Of a stretch of DNA of 64,000 nucleotides, positions 8,304 to 16,857 are shown one piece after another. The stretch covers positions 1-64,000 of the forward strand of contig NZ_JOTN01000019.1 in assembly GCF_000712595.1 (NCBI RefSeq), written 5' to 3'. The DNA comes from Bacillus manliponensis (lineage in GTDB: Bacteria > Bacillota > Bacilli > Bacillales > Bacillaceae_G). The notes beneath the pieces were generated by a model, which saw nothing but the letters and a program-made list of their open reading frames with translations, made no database searches and was not told where the DNA came from. Each line of letters opens with the position of its first letter. Positions within the stretch are counted from its first letter, which is position 1. The position numbers and the translations under genes were made by a program.

Positions 8304-8564
8304 ATGACACTTGAAAAATATGTAACGTTACGTAATGCAGTGTATGAATATATGGTTGAACAGGAATCACCAATTACATTGTTAGATATTCAGCAACATA
8401 TGACGTCTGAGCACGAAGGAAAGTTTGCGAAAAAGATGTTACAACAATTTCATTTAGCACGGTTGCTAGATGAATTAAAGTTAGATGGACTGATTGCATT
8501 AGCTGATGGAACAGAGCGATCAGGAATGAGCAGTGTATATTATGAAGCGAAAAGAGGGATTTAA
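8304..8564 (+). CDS. S-box-controlled protein of unknown function, 86 aa
   Basis: ATG 8304 follows AAAGGAG at nine bases. The protein is helical and soluble, with a shape suggestive of a winged-helix DNA-binding domain: TLRNAVYEYMVEQESPITLL, then DIQQHM as a possible second helix, ARLLDELKLDGLIAL and a short wing-like ERSGMSSVYYE. I do not recognise a named family. Because it is the only gene between the SAM riboswitch and the next gap, it is likely linked to methionine, cysteine or SAM supply, perhaps as a regulator. That link is inference from the leader. Confidence 0.75.
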   Translation: MTLEKYVTLRNAVYEYMVEQESPITLLDIQQHMTSEHEGKFAKKMLQQFHLARLLDELKLDGLIALADGTERSGMSSVYYEAKRGI

Positions 8565-8654
8565 TCTCTCTTTTTTTCATTATGTAGGAAAAGACTGCTG
8601 AAGCAGTCTTATGCAAGGAAATGGTGCTGAGTGTGTAGGTTGAAATTTAAATGT

Positions 8655-8750
8655 GCCCTAGAAGATGGGCGTTTTCGGCAAGCCAACAAAAAAGACACCC
8701 TTTGCCGAATAGGTGCCAGTTGGTGTGTCAAAGAGGCTTGCCCTCTGACA
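8655..8750. other. Structured non-coding element, unclassified
   Basis: Several dense pairings occur without an open frame: GCCC/GGGC (8655-8658 with 8667-8670), TTCGGCAA/TTGCCGAA (8674-8681 with 8702-8709), CCAAC/GTTGG (8683-8687 with 8719-8723, which would cross the previous stem) and TGTCAAAGAGG/CCTCTGACA (8727-8737 with 8742-8750). This could be a small structured RNA or a decayed interspersed repeat. It lies in a 413-base gap that also holds a bcr fragment. Confidence 0.4.
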
Positions 8751-8818
8751 TGTATTAGAATAGCACGACCACACACTTAGAGTCAAAAGGTAATATATGG
8801 TTGAGGGTTATGTGTGTG

Positions 8819-8872
8819 TTTATTCCGCATTAACGGGCTGTAAAAATCTCACTGAGTGACGTTTTACTTTAT
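8819..8872. repeat. bcr1-type repeat, internally deleted copy
   Basis: The 54-base element starts TTTATTCCGCATTAACGGGC, ends CACTGAGTGACGTTTTACTT-TAT, and is bounded by TTTAT on both sides. It keeps the two ends of the larger copies elsewhere in the window and lacks the middle. Confidence 0.75.
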
Positions 8873-8977
8873 AAAGGGAGTAAGTCATTTCATAACGAAT
8901 TTGTATAAAGGGTCTTCTTTATAATTATGTTTAGTGGAATATACAAAAGTCTTTGAAACGAAGTGGGAGGGAAGAGT

Positions 8978-9391
8978 TTGAAACTGAAAAATCTCTCTTT
9001 TGTGTTCATCGTTATTTTATCGTTTTGTATAGCAGGTTGTGTAAAAGAAGAAAAACAAGAAGAGCAGAAAATTAAAGTTCAAAAACGAATTGGTGATGAT
9101 GGTGGATATGAGGAATTTAAGGAAGTTAATGACCCTATAGAAGTTGGCAAAGTAGAAAATATATTGAATGACACTAACTGGATTAAGGCGAAATTTGAAA
9201 TGTCCCGTCCTCCCGATTATCAATTTCTGTTTCAGTTTAAAAATCCCGATATAAAAGCAAAGGTAGTGTTATATCGCGTTTGGGTCAGCTCGAATAAAGA
9301 GACGCTAGAGATCATTCGGGGGGATGATCAATATGCGAAATTAACAAAGGAGCAGTCCGAAATATTATTTGAAATTATTACGAGTGATTAA
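8978..9391 (+). CDS. Small lipoprotein of unknown function
   Basis: The start is taken as TTG 8978, five bases after GGGAGGG; the GTG at 8963 lies before the RBS. The signal LKNLSFVFIVILSFCIAGC ends in a lipobox (IAGC), so cysteine near residue 21 is lipidated and the protein sits on the outer face of the membrane. A charged linker (EEKQEEQK) follows, then about 100 residues of mixed structure with an ILNDTNWIKAKFEMSRPPDY motif typical of several Bacillus stress lipoproteins of unknown role. The gene is monocistronic and ends at a strong terminator. Confidence 0.8.
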   Translation: MKLKNLSFVFIVILSFCIAGCVKEEKQEEQKIKVQKRIGDDGGYEEFKEVNDPIEVGKVENILNDTNWIKAKFEMSRPPDYQFLFQFKNPDIKAKVVLYRVWVSSNKETLEIIRGDDQYAKLTKEQSEILFEIITSD

Positions 9392-9410
9392 CTAGTTAGT
9401 TTGTAACATA

Positions 9411-9444
9411 ATAAAAAGGAGTGGAATTCCACTCCTTTTTATTA
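9411..9444. terminator. Bidirectional terminator
   Basis: A perfect 34-base palindrome (arms AATAAAAAGGAGTGGAA and its complement) serves the lipoprotein gene and the convergent transporter gene. Confidence 0.9.
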
Positions 9445-9452
9445 TGTTTAAA

Positions 9453-10799
9453 TTATAGAAAAAGAAAACATAACCCAAGCACAGTTCCTGCATAAAGCAG
9501 CAGTACAACGCAAAATCCCATAATATCACGTGCGCCTAATCCAGCGATTGCTAATGCTGGCAACGCCCAAAATGGTTGAATTAAGTTTGTCCAAGCGTCG
9601 CCCCAGGCAATGGCCATTGCTGTTTTGGCAGCAGGTACACCAAGTTCAGCGCCAGCGGGTATCATAATGGGAGCTTGCACAGCCCATTGTCCACCGCCTG
9701 AAGGGACGAAAATGTTAATAAGACCCGCGCTTAAAAATGTAAAGAGAGGGAATGTCGTTTCATTTGAAATACTAATAAAGAAATTTGAAATTGCACCGCC
9801 AAGTGATAGACCTTCGCTATTTGCCCCAACCATCATTCCCATAATCCCAGCGTAAAACGGAAATTGTAGTAAAATATCTGCGGAACTTTTTGTAGACCGG
9901 GAAAATGCTCGGATGTACTGGATTGGTGTTTTATGAAAAATAAGCCCTGCAATTAGAAGCATGAAAATAACGATATCAAGTGTAAGGCTAAATCCTTTTG
10001 TACTAAAGAAATGAACGATATAAATGATTCCGAGTAAACCAATTAACACTGTTACCCACATACTATTTTCTAGTTTTTCTGCAAATGTGTGACCTGTAGT
10101 CTCTTGCGCAGCTGCTTCTTCCTCTAAAACACTTGGATCGACTGTAATTGTGTGCTCTAAATCAGGATGCATCGCTCGGTTAATAAGAGGCATTGTAATA
10201 AGAAAAATAGCAATAGGAACAAGTGCATATGGAGAGAATAAAGTTTCTGCGATTGGAATTGCTTCTGTAATAGTACCCGCTGTTGTATTAGCTAATGTCT
10301 CACCACCAGTTGCTAATGTAAGCGGGATTGAAGCAGATAAGCCAGCGTGCCAGATAAGGAATCCAGAGTAGGAAGAGGCTATCGCTAATCGGTAATCAAG
10401 TCCTTGTAGCTGTTTTGCAACTTCTTTTGCATATAAGACAGAGACGATAATACCAAATCCCCAGTTTATGTATGCACCAAGTAAGCTGACAAGGGAAATG
10501 GCGATAATTCCTTGCCCAGGTGTTTTGGGTAACTGTGCTGCTTTTGATAGTCCTTTTCGAATAAGCGGAGCGTTTGCGAGTGCAGCTCCTGTCACAAGAA
10601 TAAGTGCCATTTGCATTGTGAAAGCAAGTAATCCCCAAAGACCGTTGCCCCAGTGTACAACCATCTGTACAGGTGATTGTTTCGTTGTGATCGTGCCGAG
10701 AAAAATGACAACGACTGTAAGTAGGCAAGATAAAATAAATGGATTTGGCAAGAAACGCTGCACAAGTGCAACGCAGCCATTTGTAAACATACGAAACAC
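9453..10799 (-). CDS. Short-chain fatty acid transporter (AtoE-type)
   Basis: The product of about 448 residues is a membrane permease with around ten to twelve hydrophobic segments. Family-specific stretches include AYINWGFGIIVS, IPLTLATGG and the late NIFVPSGGGQWAVQAPIM and WTNLIQPFWALPALAIAG motifs, which match AtoE-like short-chain fatty acid transporters. It is expected to take up acetoacetate, butyrate or similar acids. The start is GTG 10799, with AAAGGAG nine bases upstream; a longer frame to 10853 includes 18 extra residues before the RBS. The gene is alone, between two terminators. Confidence 0.9.
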   Translation of the reverse strand: MFRMFTNGCVALVQRFLPNPFILSCLLTVVVIFLGTITTKQSPVQMVVHWGNGLWGLLAFTMQMALILVTGAALANAPLIRKGLSKAAQLPKTPGQGIIAISLVSLLGAYINWGFGIIVSVLYAKEVAKQLQGLDYRLAIASSYSGFLIWHAGLSASIPLTLATGGETLANTTAGTITEAIPIAETLFSPYALVPIAIFLITMPLINRAMHPDLEHTITVDPSVLEEEAAAQETTGHTFAEKLENSMWVTVLIGLLGIIYIVHFFSTKGFSLTLDIVIFMLLIAGLIFHKTPIQYIRAFSRSTKSSADILLQFPFYAGIMGMMVGANSEGLSLGGAISNFFISISNETTFPLFTFLSAGLINIFVPSGGGQWAVQAPIMIPAGAELGVPAAKTAMAIAWGDAWTNLIQPFWALPALAIAGLGARDIMGFCVVLLLYAGTVLGLCFLFL

Positions 10800-10918
10800 G
10801 TGTATCAACTCCTTTACAATGTAGTATGTAAAATATTCTATAAATAGGAACAAATAACCTCTATAATTCTGATTATTCAGTTTTTTTATTGAAGGACAAT
10901 TGTGATAGCCTAAAAAAT

Positions 10919-10955
10919 AAAGAAGCCTGGAGATACAAAATCTCCAGGCTTCTTT
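10919..10955. terminator. Terminator after the 10962 gene
   Basis: Arms AAAGAAGCCTGGAGAT and its complement form a 16-pair stem with a five-base loop; A- and T-runs make it usable in both directions. The minus-strand gene ends seven bases before it. Confidence 0.9.
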
Positions 10956-10961
10956 AAATAG

Positions 10962-11414
10962 TTATTCGATAAAATACATCTTCCCGTTTATTTCAAGAGA
11001 TACGGATGATTGCTTCATCTCTTCCTTTAGTGATTTCGCATATGCTACCACTTCGTTTACTTTCTTCTTATTTAAATTATCTGCAAAACTATATACAATA
11101 GTGACTTTTTCCTTAATAAGCTGATTGTTATCTCCGATCCAGGCGCCTGTTCCTTCAATCGCAGTAGCCCCTCCAAACATATTGGAGAATGTCTCGAGAG
11201 ATTTGTTAACATATGGAGTATTATCAATAGGTTGATCTAAGTTATAGGTTGAGGGTACGTAAATTTTTACTACATCATCAAGATGGAATTTTCCTTTTAA
11301 AGCGTTCTGTTCTTGAACCTGTGCGGATTTTTGTTGTTCTGCATACACCGTATGCCCTGCAAAAGTAACCAATATAATAGATAGAAGCCAATAGAAAATC
11401 GTTTTCTTTTTCAA
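10962..11414 (-). CDS. Exported protein of unknown function, about 150 aa
   Basis: The likely start is TTG 11414, eight bases after AAAGGAG; the GTG at 11423 overlaps the RBS. A signal peptide (KKKTIFYWLLSIILVTFAGH followed by TVYA) is cleaved after VYA near residue 25. The mature part has a central FGGATAIEGTGAWIGDNNQL motif reminiscent of small secreted DUF3574-like domains, though this resemblance is weak. No cysteine or sortase motif is seen, so the protein is released or wall-associated. Its terminator follows directly. Confidence 0.75.
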   Translation of the reverse strand: MKKKTIFYWLLSIILVTFAGHTVYAEQQKSAQVQEQNALKGKFHLDDVVKIYVPSTYNLDQPIDNTPYVNKSLETFSNMFGGATAIEGTGAWIGDNNQLIKEKVTIVYSFADNLNKKKVNEVVAYAKSLKEEMKQSSVSLEINGKMYFIE

Positions 11415-11541
11415 GTTTACCACTCCTTTTTATTTGACTCATTTGCTGTCAAAACAATGGTGAGTGTTCCACTTACTATTATACTTACTTTAAACAGGAT
11501 TTAAGAGGAAAAAATTACTTTATGTGTTATGCATTTTTGTT

Positions 11542-11607
11542 CTTATCCCGCTATTTGCTTGCTGACACTCAGTGGGGGAAGAAAACCCTCACTAAGTTTC
11601 ACTTTAT
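11542..11607. repeat. bcr1-type repeat, truncated copy
   Basis: The element begins CTTATCCCGC and ends with the ACACTCAGTGGGGGAAGAAA...TTTCACTTTAT end shared by the full copies. It shares its TTTAT at 11603-11607 with the next copy, so one element inserted beside the end of another. Confidence 0.7.
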
Positions 11608-11759
11608 CCCGCATTAACGGGCTGTAAGACTTCCACCTCAAAAATTAGAGGATTCAGAGAAGTTTAGGTCGGAGATAAACAGCCCGTAAAAGCCCGATTC
11701 GTTCAACTAACACTCAGTGGGAGGGAAGAAAACCCTCACTGAGTGAAGTTTCACTTTAT
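11603..11759. repeat. bcr1 repeat, full-length copy (157 bp)
   Basis: TTTAT target-like repeats bound the element at 11603-11607 and 11755-11759. Inside are GCATTAACGGGC paired with GCCCGTAAAAGCCCG, a CCTCAAAAATTAGAGG hairpin and a closing ACTCAGTGGGAGG...CCTCACTGAGT hairpin. The length and TTTAT ends match the bcr1 repeat described in the B. cereus group, which behaves like a non-autonomous mobile element. It occupies most of the 395-base gap between two minus-strand genes. Confidence 0.85.
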
Positions 11760-11809
11760 GAAATACCTTGATGTTTAGTAAACCGAGAAGTTTACTCGTT
11801 TAATAAACA

Positions 11810-13009
11810 TTATGCAGATAATTGTTTGTCTGTAGACTGCTTTTTGGATTTTTGCTTTCTACCATGCAATACGAAATATAAAAGAAGCGTAGTTGCGATT
11901 ACTATTGTTGCGATGATATACATATAAGAAAAGCTAGAACGAGCAGCTATAATACCAAGTACAAACGAACCAATTCCAATCCCGCTATCAAAGAATGAAT
12001 AATACGTTGCCGTAGCAGCGCCGCGGCGATGATTTGGTGCTGCTGAAATCGCGATCGTTTGGAAACTTGGAACGAGCGTACCGTAACCAAGACCGATAAA
12101 AACGCCAGAAGCTAATAGCCAAAATGACGTTTCCGCTTGACTTAATACAAACATTCCAATTGTAAAGACGATAATGGCAGGATAAACGAGTGCGTTTTCA
12201 CCAAGTCGGTCAAACATTTTTCCAGTAAACGGACGAGAAATCACAACAACAAGTGCATATACAATAAAGAAGTAACTTGCGATATGTTCTAAGCCAAGTT
12301 GTTTTGCATGAATTGGGATAAAGGATAAAATACCGCTATATGCAAATGCAAGTACAAAGCCAGTAAATGCAATTGGCATCGATGAAGTTTCAAATAAATC
12401 TTTCCATTTCATTTTTTCTTCTTTTTGTTTCTTAACTGGTGCTTCATGCGGGATATTCACGAGTAGACCACATATAAACGCTAGGAATGAAAAAATAGAA
12501 CAAATAATAAATAATGTTGAGAATGAATAACGAGAAATAATCGTCAAACCTAAAAAAGGACCGATAACCATCGGTAAACTCATAAAGACGCCAAAGTAAC
12601 TAAGTGCTTCGCCACGTCTATTTGGCGGGGCAACATCTGTGATGATTGTTCCTGTTGCTGTTGTTGCCATACCAAAACCAATTCCATGTAAAAAGCGAAG
12701 CGCAAGTAATAGAAAGAGACTTTGTGCGCCGAAGTACATAATTGTGGCAGCGAGAAATAATGATAAAGAAATAAATAAAATTTTCTTTCTTCCTAAATCA
12801 TCAAGCCACTTTCCAGTGAATGGCCGAGCTAAAACAGAAGAAATAAGAAATACTGTTGTGACAAGACCTATTTCTTCTGGTTTGCCATTTAAGCCTTCGA
12901 TTACATAAATCGGTAATGTTGTAATGAGTACGTAAAATGTTAAAAAGAGAAAGAGACTGCTTAGGCATGTGCCGATGAAGTCTTTCGTCCAAAGTTTTTC
13001 ACTTTGCAT
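11810..13009 (-). CDS. MFS drug-efflux-type transporter
   Basis: A 399-residue protein has 12 predicted membrane helices and the MFS motif A between helices 2 and 3 (LARPFTGKWLDDLGRKK) with a second version between 8 and 9 (VISRPFTGKMFDRLG). The central loop is basic (PVKKQKEEKMKWKD). It belongs to the DHA1-like group of proton-driven exporters near Bacillus YwoG/YfkF; the substrate is unknown. ATG 13009 is chosen because AAGGAGG lies six bases upstream. It follows a marR gene by 15 bases, so the MarR protein very likely represses this pump. Confidence 0.88.
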   Translation of the reverse strand: MQSEKLWTKDFIGTCLSSLFLFLTFYVLITTLPIYVIEGLNGKPEEIGLVTTVFLISSVLARPFTGKWLDDLGRKKILFISLSLFLAATIMYFGAQSLFLLLALRFLHGIGFGMATTATGTIITDVAPPNRRGEALSYFGVFMSLPMVIGPFLGLTIISRYSFSTLFIICSIFSFLAFICGLLVNIPHEAPVKKQKEEKMKWKDLFETSSMPIAFTGFVLAFAYSGILSFIPIHAKQLGLEHIASYFFIVYALVVVISRPFTGKMFDRLGENALVYPAIIVFTIGMFVLSQAETSFWLLASGVFIGLGYGTLVPSFQTIAISAAPNHRRGAATATYYSFFDSGIGIGSFVLGIIAARSSFSYMYIIATIVIATTLLLYFVLHGRKQKSKKQSTDKQLSA

Positions 13010-13024
13010 AGCCATCCTCCTTCG

Positions 13025-13444
13025 TTATGAATTTAAATTTTTAAGAACCTTGTGTAACACTTGAAACGCATGGTGAAGTTCTTCTTCATCGATGTTTTGG
13101 AGCGCTTTTTCTTCAAATGTATGTACTTCCTCTTGCCATGATGGAATCATTTGTAGCGCTGTGTTTGATAGAGAAATCATTTTTTCTCTACGATCTTTTC
13201 CTTCCGTTCGAATAATCCATCCCATCGTTTCCATTCGTGTTAACGTACGTGTCATCGTCGGTGATTCAACGTTTAAATATTGACATAGTTCTGTTTGTGT
13301 ACAAGGACCTGTTTCGTTAAGACGGAAAATAACGGCCCACTGTGCACTAAATAAACCTGTTGGTGAAACGCGTGCATTGAACGTTTTAGAAAACTTACGA
13401 GCTGTTTGACTGACAGCGTGAAAAAAGTGTTGTTTTTCGTCCAT
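13025..13444 (-). CDS. MarR-family transcriptional regulator
   Basis: A protein of 139 residues has a winged-helix core: TGLFSAQWAVIFRLNETGPC, then TQTELCQYLNVESPTMTRTL as helix-turn-helix, and IIRTEGKDRREKMISLSN as wing. The amino and carboxyl helices form the dimer interface. MarR proteins usually repress their own operon and release DNA on binding small phenolic ligands. ATG 13444 follows AAAGGA. It is the first gene of a two-gene unit with the MFS pump. Confidence 0.9.
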   Translation of the reverse strand: MDEKQHFFHAVSQTARKFSKTFNARVSPTGLFSAQWAVIFRLNETGPCTQTELCQYLNVESPTMTRTLTRMETMGWIIRTEGKDRREKMISLSNTALQMIPSWQEEVHTFEEKALQNIDEEELHHAFQVLHKVLKNLNS

Positions 13445-13467
13445 TTCTTTGATCCTTTCCCAATTAA

Positions 13468-13479
13468 TTACCTAGCTAA
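13468..13479. promoter_or_regulatory. Putative MarR operator
   Basis: TTACCTAGCTAA is an almost perfect 12-base palindrome (one mismatched pair) 24-35 bases upstream of the marR start, close to the TTAGCTAGCTAA-like sites of some MarR proteins. It overlaps the likely marR promoter. Confidence 0.45.
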
Positions 13480-13612
13480 CTATATACTTTTTCTCTTCCA
13501 TTGTCTAGCAATTTACTTTGTTTGTTTTATGAAATCTATTGAGAACATTTGTTCTTTATGGTATCTTTTATTTATGTTTGAATTTTCTTTCTATTTGATT
13601 GGAGGGAGTAAA

Positions 13613-14512
13613 ATGATACAGCCTACAACAATGGAATACGTTACATTATGTAATGGAGAAAAAATCGCTTATCAGCAAGCTGGGGTAAGAAGTGGGAAGG
13701 TACTAGTACTCATTCATGGAAATATGACATCTTCTCAGCACTGGGATTTAGCGATTGAACAATTGCAAGATGAATATCATATTTATGCGGTTGATTTAAG
13801 AGGTTTCGGTCAATCAACATATCATACACCAATTGATTCTTTACAAGATTTTGCAGAAGACGTAAAGATGGTTGTTGATGAATTACAGCTACGTTCATTT
13901 TCCCTTATGGGATGGTCAATGGGCGGCGGTGTGGCAATGGAGTTTGCAGCACTGTATCCTAGCTTCGTAGAAAAGCTCATTTTAGTAGAGTCTGTTGGGA
14001 TGAAAGGGTATCAGCTTTATAAAAAAGATACAAATGGTCAGCCGATTGTATCGACATTGCTAAAAACGAAAGAAGAAATTGCAGAGGACCCTGTCCAAAT
14101 CGCTCCTGTACTAGATGCGATTAAAAATATGAATAAATTGTACTACCGGACGATATGGAATTTACTCATTTATACACATAATAAACCAGAACCAGAGCGT
14201 TATGAAAAATATTTGGACGACATGTTAACGCAGCGGAATTTTTTAGATGTTAATTATGCGTTAATTCGTTTTAACATTTCAGATGAACATAATGGAGTCG
14301 TTTCTGGGAACGGCCGTATTAATAACATAAAAGTACCAACGCTTGTATTACAAGGAGACCGTGATTATGTTGTACCACAAGCTGTTGGTGAAGAACTCGC
14401 AAAGCATTTGCCAAATGCAAAGCTAGTTATTTTAGAAGATTGTGGTCATTCACCTTTTGTTGATTGTTTAGATGTATTGATAGCGCATGTACGAAAATGG
14501 TTGCAAAATTAA
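13613..14512 (+). CDS. Alpha/beta hydrolase
   Basis: The product of 299 residues has the full alpha/beta-hydrolase pattern: oxyanion loop LIHGNMTS near residue 37, nucleophile elbow GWSMGG near 105, an acid in LQGDRDYV and the catalytic histidine in DCGHSPF. There is no signal peptide, so it acts in the cytoplasm, probably as an esterase or C-C hydrolase; the substrate is unknown. ATG 13613 is preceded by TTGGAGGGAG; the frame is open far upstream into the marR region but without an RBS. It is transcribed divergently from marR and ends at its own terminator. Confidence 0.88.
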   Translation: MIQPTTMEYVTLCNGEKIAYQQAGVRSGKVLVLIHGNMTSSQHWDLAIEQLQDEYHIYAVDLRGFGQSTYHTPIDSLQDFAEDVKMVVDELQLRSFSLMGWSMGGGVAMEFAALYPSFVEKLILVESVGMKGYQLYKKDTNGQPIVSTLLKTKEEIAEDPVQIAPVLDAIKNMNKLYYRTIWNLLIYTHNKPEPERYEKYLDDMLTQRNFLDVNYALIRFNISDEHNGVVSGNGRINNIKVPTLVLQGDRDYVVPQAVGEELAKHLPNAKLVILEDCGHSPFVDCLDVLIAHVRKWLQN

Positions 14513-14524
14513 AGTACAAAGAGA

Positions 14525-14558
14525 GAAGTTAGAGGAGAATTTTCTAACTTCTTTTTTT
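14525..14558 (+). terminator. Intrinsic terminator after the hydrolase gene
   Basis: GAAGTTAGA and TCTAACTTC form a nine-pair stem followed by seven Ts. Confidence 0.85.
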
Positions 14559-14628
14559 ATGCGCCTTACATGAATTTGGAAAAAGGTTTATAATGAATTT
14601 TGGTGAGCTTGTAGAGGGAGAGAAGAAC

Positions 14629-15825
14629 ATGTCAATGCGATTTACATTTTGGATTATGGTTGGAATTGTCGCGATTTCAGGGTTATCACAAGGGATGCTA
14701 TTACCAGCAATTGCAATGATTTTTGAAGAAGAAGGAGTTAGTTCTAGTCATAACGGATTGCATGCGGCTGCATTATATATTGGAATTTTATTTATTTCAC
14801 CGTGGCTTGAAAAACCGATGCAACGTTTTGGGATGAAACCAATTATCGTAATTGGAGGATTCCTCGTTATTATTTGTTTATTTTTATTTACACAAGTATT
14901 CTCTTTTTGGGTATGGTTTTTACTCCGCTTTTTAGTTGGGGTCGGCGATCATATGCTACACGTTGGTACACAGACGTGGATTACAACAACGGCAGACCGC
15001 GATAAAATTGGAAGGCAAGTGTCAATATACGGTGTGTTTTTTGGGATTGGATTTGCGGTAGGGCCATACTTAGCAAGTACGGTTCAATACGGAATTGCAA
15101 CGCCGTTTATCGTATCAAGCATTCTTTGTTTAATTGGATGGTTATTATTACTACCAACGCAAAATGCTTTTCCCGAGGAAGATGCGACTGCAAATAAAAA
15201 TGAATCATCGTTTTCTCGATATAAACAAGTAATTACAATTTCTTGGATCGCACTGATTGGTCCACTTGCATACGGAGCATTAGAAGCAATGTTAAATAGT
15301 AACTTACCGGTATACGCGATGAGAAAAGGCTGGTCAGTTGCTGACATTTCATTTTTATTACCTGCTTTTGCGGTAGGGGGAATTATTACACAAATTCCGC
15401 TTGGGATATTAAGTGACCGCTTCGGACGAGAGCGTATTTTAGTATGGACATTTAGCGCGGGGACATTCATTTTCCTATGTGCTGCTGTATTTGACAACTA
15501 TTATTGGATTGTATTTGGCTGTATGTTCTTTGCTGGAATGGTTATTGGCTCTTGCTTCTCGTTAGGTCTTGGATTTATGACGGACTTATTACCAAGGCAT
15601 TTGCTTCCGGCTGGAAATATATTAGCTGGAATAGCTTTTAGCATTGGAAGTATTATTGGCCCTGTATTAGGCGGCTTATTTATAGAAAGAATACAATTTA
15701 CAAGCTTTTTTATCGCTGTTGTGATGATAGTAGGAACCATTTCACTTTTGTATATCGCTTATACAAAAAGTCAATCAGCAACAAGAAAAGTAGAAAGTGG
15801 GTTTGGGCATGACAAAACAACCTAA
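14629..15825 (+). CDS. MFS transporter
   Basis: This 398-residue protein has 12 membrane helices. An MFS-type loop after helix 2 (EKPMQRFGMKP) and a clear second motif after helix 8 (PLGILSDRFGRERI) place it in the major facilitator superfamily, DHA1-like exporters. The substrate is unknown. ATG 14629 is preferred because GAGGGAG lies upstream; the ATG at 14593 lacks an RBS. Its end overlaps the NETI gene by 17 bases, so the two are probably co-translated. Confidence 0.85.
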   Translation: MSMRFTFWIMVGIVAISGLSQGMLLPAIAMIFEEEGVSSSHNGLHAAALYIGILFISPWLEKPMQRFGMKPIIVIGGFLVIICLFLFTQVFSFWVWFLLRFLVGVGDHMLHVGTQTWITTTADRDKIGRQVSIYGVFFGIGFAVGPYLASTVQYGIATPFIVSSILCLIGWLLLLPTQNAFPEEDATANKNESSFSRYKQVITISWIALIGPLAYGALEAMLNSNLPVYAMRKGWSVADISFLLPAFAVGGIITQIPLGILSDRFGRERILVWTFSAGTFIFLCAAVFDNYYWIVFGCMFFAGMVIGSCFSLGLGFMTDLLPRHLLPAGNILAGIAFSIGSIIGPVLGGLFIERIQFTSFFIAVVMIVGTISLLYIAYTKSQSATRKVESGFGHDKTT

Positions 15826-16009
15826 TAAGAAAAAATTTGAAGTACAAGAAAATGAAACAATTACAGATTGTTTAAACCGTATGGAGCAAGAAGGGTATGC
15901 GCCGTCTCGCCGTATGGAAGAGCCGATTTTTCATGAAGTAAAAAGGGACGGGAAAACAGTCGTAGAACCATGTGGACGTAAAATTATATTTGAAGGAAAA
16001 TTAAAGTGA
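15809..16009 (+). CDS. NETI-motif protein
   Basis: The 66-residue protein contains the name-giving NETI motif (VQENETITDCLNRMEQEGY) and a PRRMEEPIF-like stretch, matching the small NETI family of Bacillus. Function is unknown; it is soluble and basic. ATG 15809 is chosen over the GTG at 15797. It overlaps the end of the MFS gene and precedes a strong terminator, so it is the last gene of that unit. Confidence 0.88.
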   Translation: MTKQPNKKKFEVQENETITDCLNRMEQEGYAPSRRMEEPIFHEVKRDGKTVVEPCGRKIIFEGKLK

Positions 16010-16045
16010 ACAGGGAGATGAACACATCTCCCTGTTTTTTTATGT
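16010..16045 (+). terminator. Intrinsic terminator after the NETI gene
   Basis: ACAGGGAGATG and CATCTCCCTGT form an 11-pair stem with a four-base loop and a T-run. Confidence 0.92.
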
Positions 16046-16126
16046 ATGGTAAAAAACGGTTATTTTTGATAGAATAGCTGTGTTAATTTTGTTAAAATAT
16101 AAAAAATTCTCACAGGAGGAAACTGT

Positions 16127-16510
16127 ATGGGAGAAAGTTTTTTTGATAGCGTTGGGAACTTTTTTGGTATTGGTTATACAACAAATGAGCGGAAACGGGA
16201 TGAGTACAGTGAGCTATATCGCTATTTAAAGAGGAAAGAAAAAGAACTTGAGAAGGATTTGAAAGATGCAACATCTGCAATTAAAAGTTATCACAAAAAA
16301 GATGGTACGCTTCATGCAAATAAAGTTCCTGCTCGTGAATTTGAAGCAAAGCGACCGCAAAAAGATGAAGAATTATCTCAATTTATTACGCATTTTGAAG
16401 CAGCTTTAATCGATGTGGGGAATGCCGCAAGTCAAGCTTACAGTAAGTGGCTGGAGTATAAAGCGAAAGCAGAAGCTGAAGAACGAGAGGCTGCAGCGCA
16501 AAATAAATAA
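16127..16510 (+). CDS. T7SS toxin-operon helical protein, 127 aa
   Basis: The first gene of the toxin operon has an excellent RBS (AGGAGG) before ATG 16127. The protein is largely alpha-helical and highly charged, with coiled-coil character around RDEYSELYRYLKRKEKELEK and a lysine- and alanine-rich end. Small helical proteins of this kind (for example the YwqH/DUF5082 type) precede LXG or ESX-type toxins and act as secretion partners or chaperones. The family assignment here is by context; no WXG motif is present. Confidence 0.65.
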   Translation: MGESFFDSVGNFFGIGYTTNERKRDEYSELYRYLKRKEKELEKDLKDATSAIKSYHKKDGTLHANKVPAREFEAKRPQKDEELSQFITHFEAALIDVGNAASQAYSKWLEYKAKAEAEEREAAAQNK

Positions 16511-16533
16511 TACGAAGAAGTGAGGGACGTATA

Positions 16534-16839
16534 ATGGGCGGAAAGAAAGTCGAGATTTCCGGTTATGAAAGAACAAACGCAATTCAGTATGCAAAGCAAA
16601 TAGAAGATGGCGTGAAAGACTCTCTTGAACGTGCGCAAAATTTAAAAGCAAAGGTCGTTAGTTCACATTGGCATGGTAAAACATATAACGCGTTTTTAAG
16701 TTACTTAGAATTACTTATTGAGTTCAATCAAGATATGGCCAATGCGTTAGAAGATCATACGAAAGCGATCACTACCCTTGATGAAAACATTGAATCATTC
16801 ACGAATACGAATGAAGTGAGAGTTATAAAAAACTTATAA
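16534..16839 (+). CDS. WXG100-like T7SS secretion partner
   Basis: The 101-residue protein has a helix, a turn with S-H-W-H-G-K near residue 47 (a W-x-G motif) and a second helix, the helical hairpin fold of WXG100/ESAT-6 proteins. Such proteins pair with a toxin or with each other and are exported by the type VII system. The length near 100 fits the family exactly. It is 24 bases downstream of the previous helper gene and has GAGGG before ATG 16534. Confidence 0.8.
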   Translation: MGGKKVEISGYERTNAIQYAKQIEDGVKDSLERAQNLKAKVVSSHWHGKTYNAFLSYLELLIEFNQDMANALEDHTKAITTLDENIESFTNTNEVRVIKNL

Positions 16840-16857
16840 GAAATAAAGGTGATGACG

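Noticed and set aside
10396-10824. Several open frames on both strands over the AtoE gene
   Set aside because: All lie inside a well-supported permease gene and show low-complexity shadow translations.
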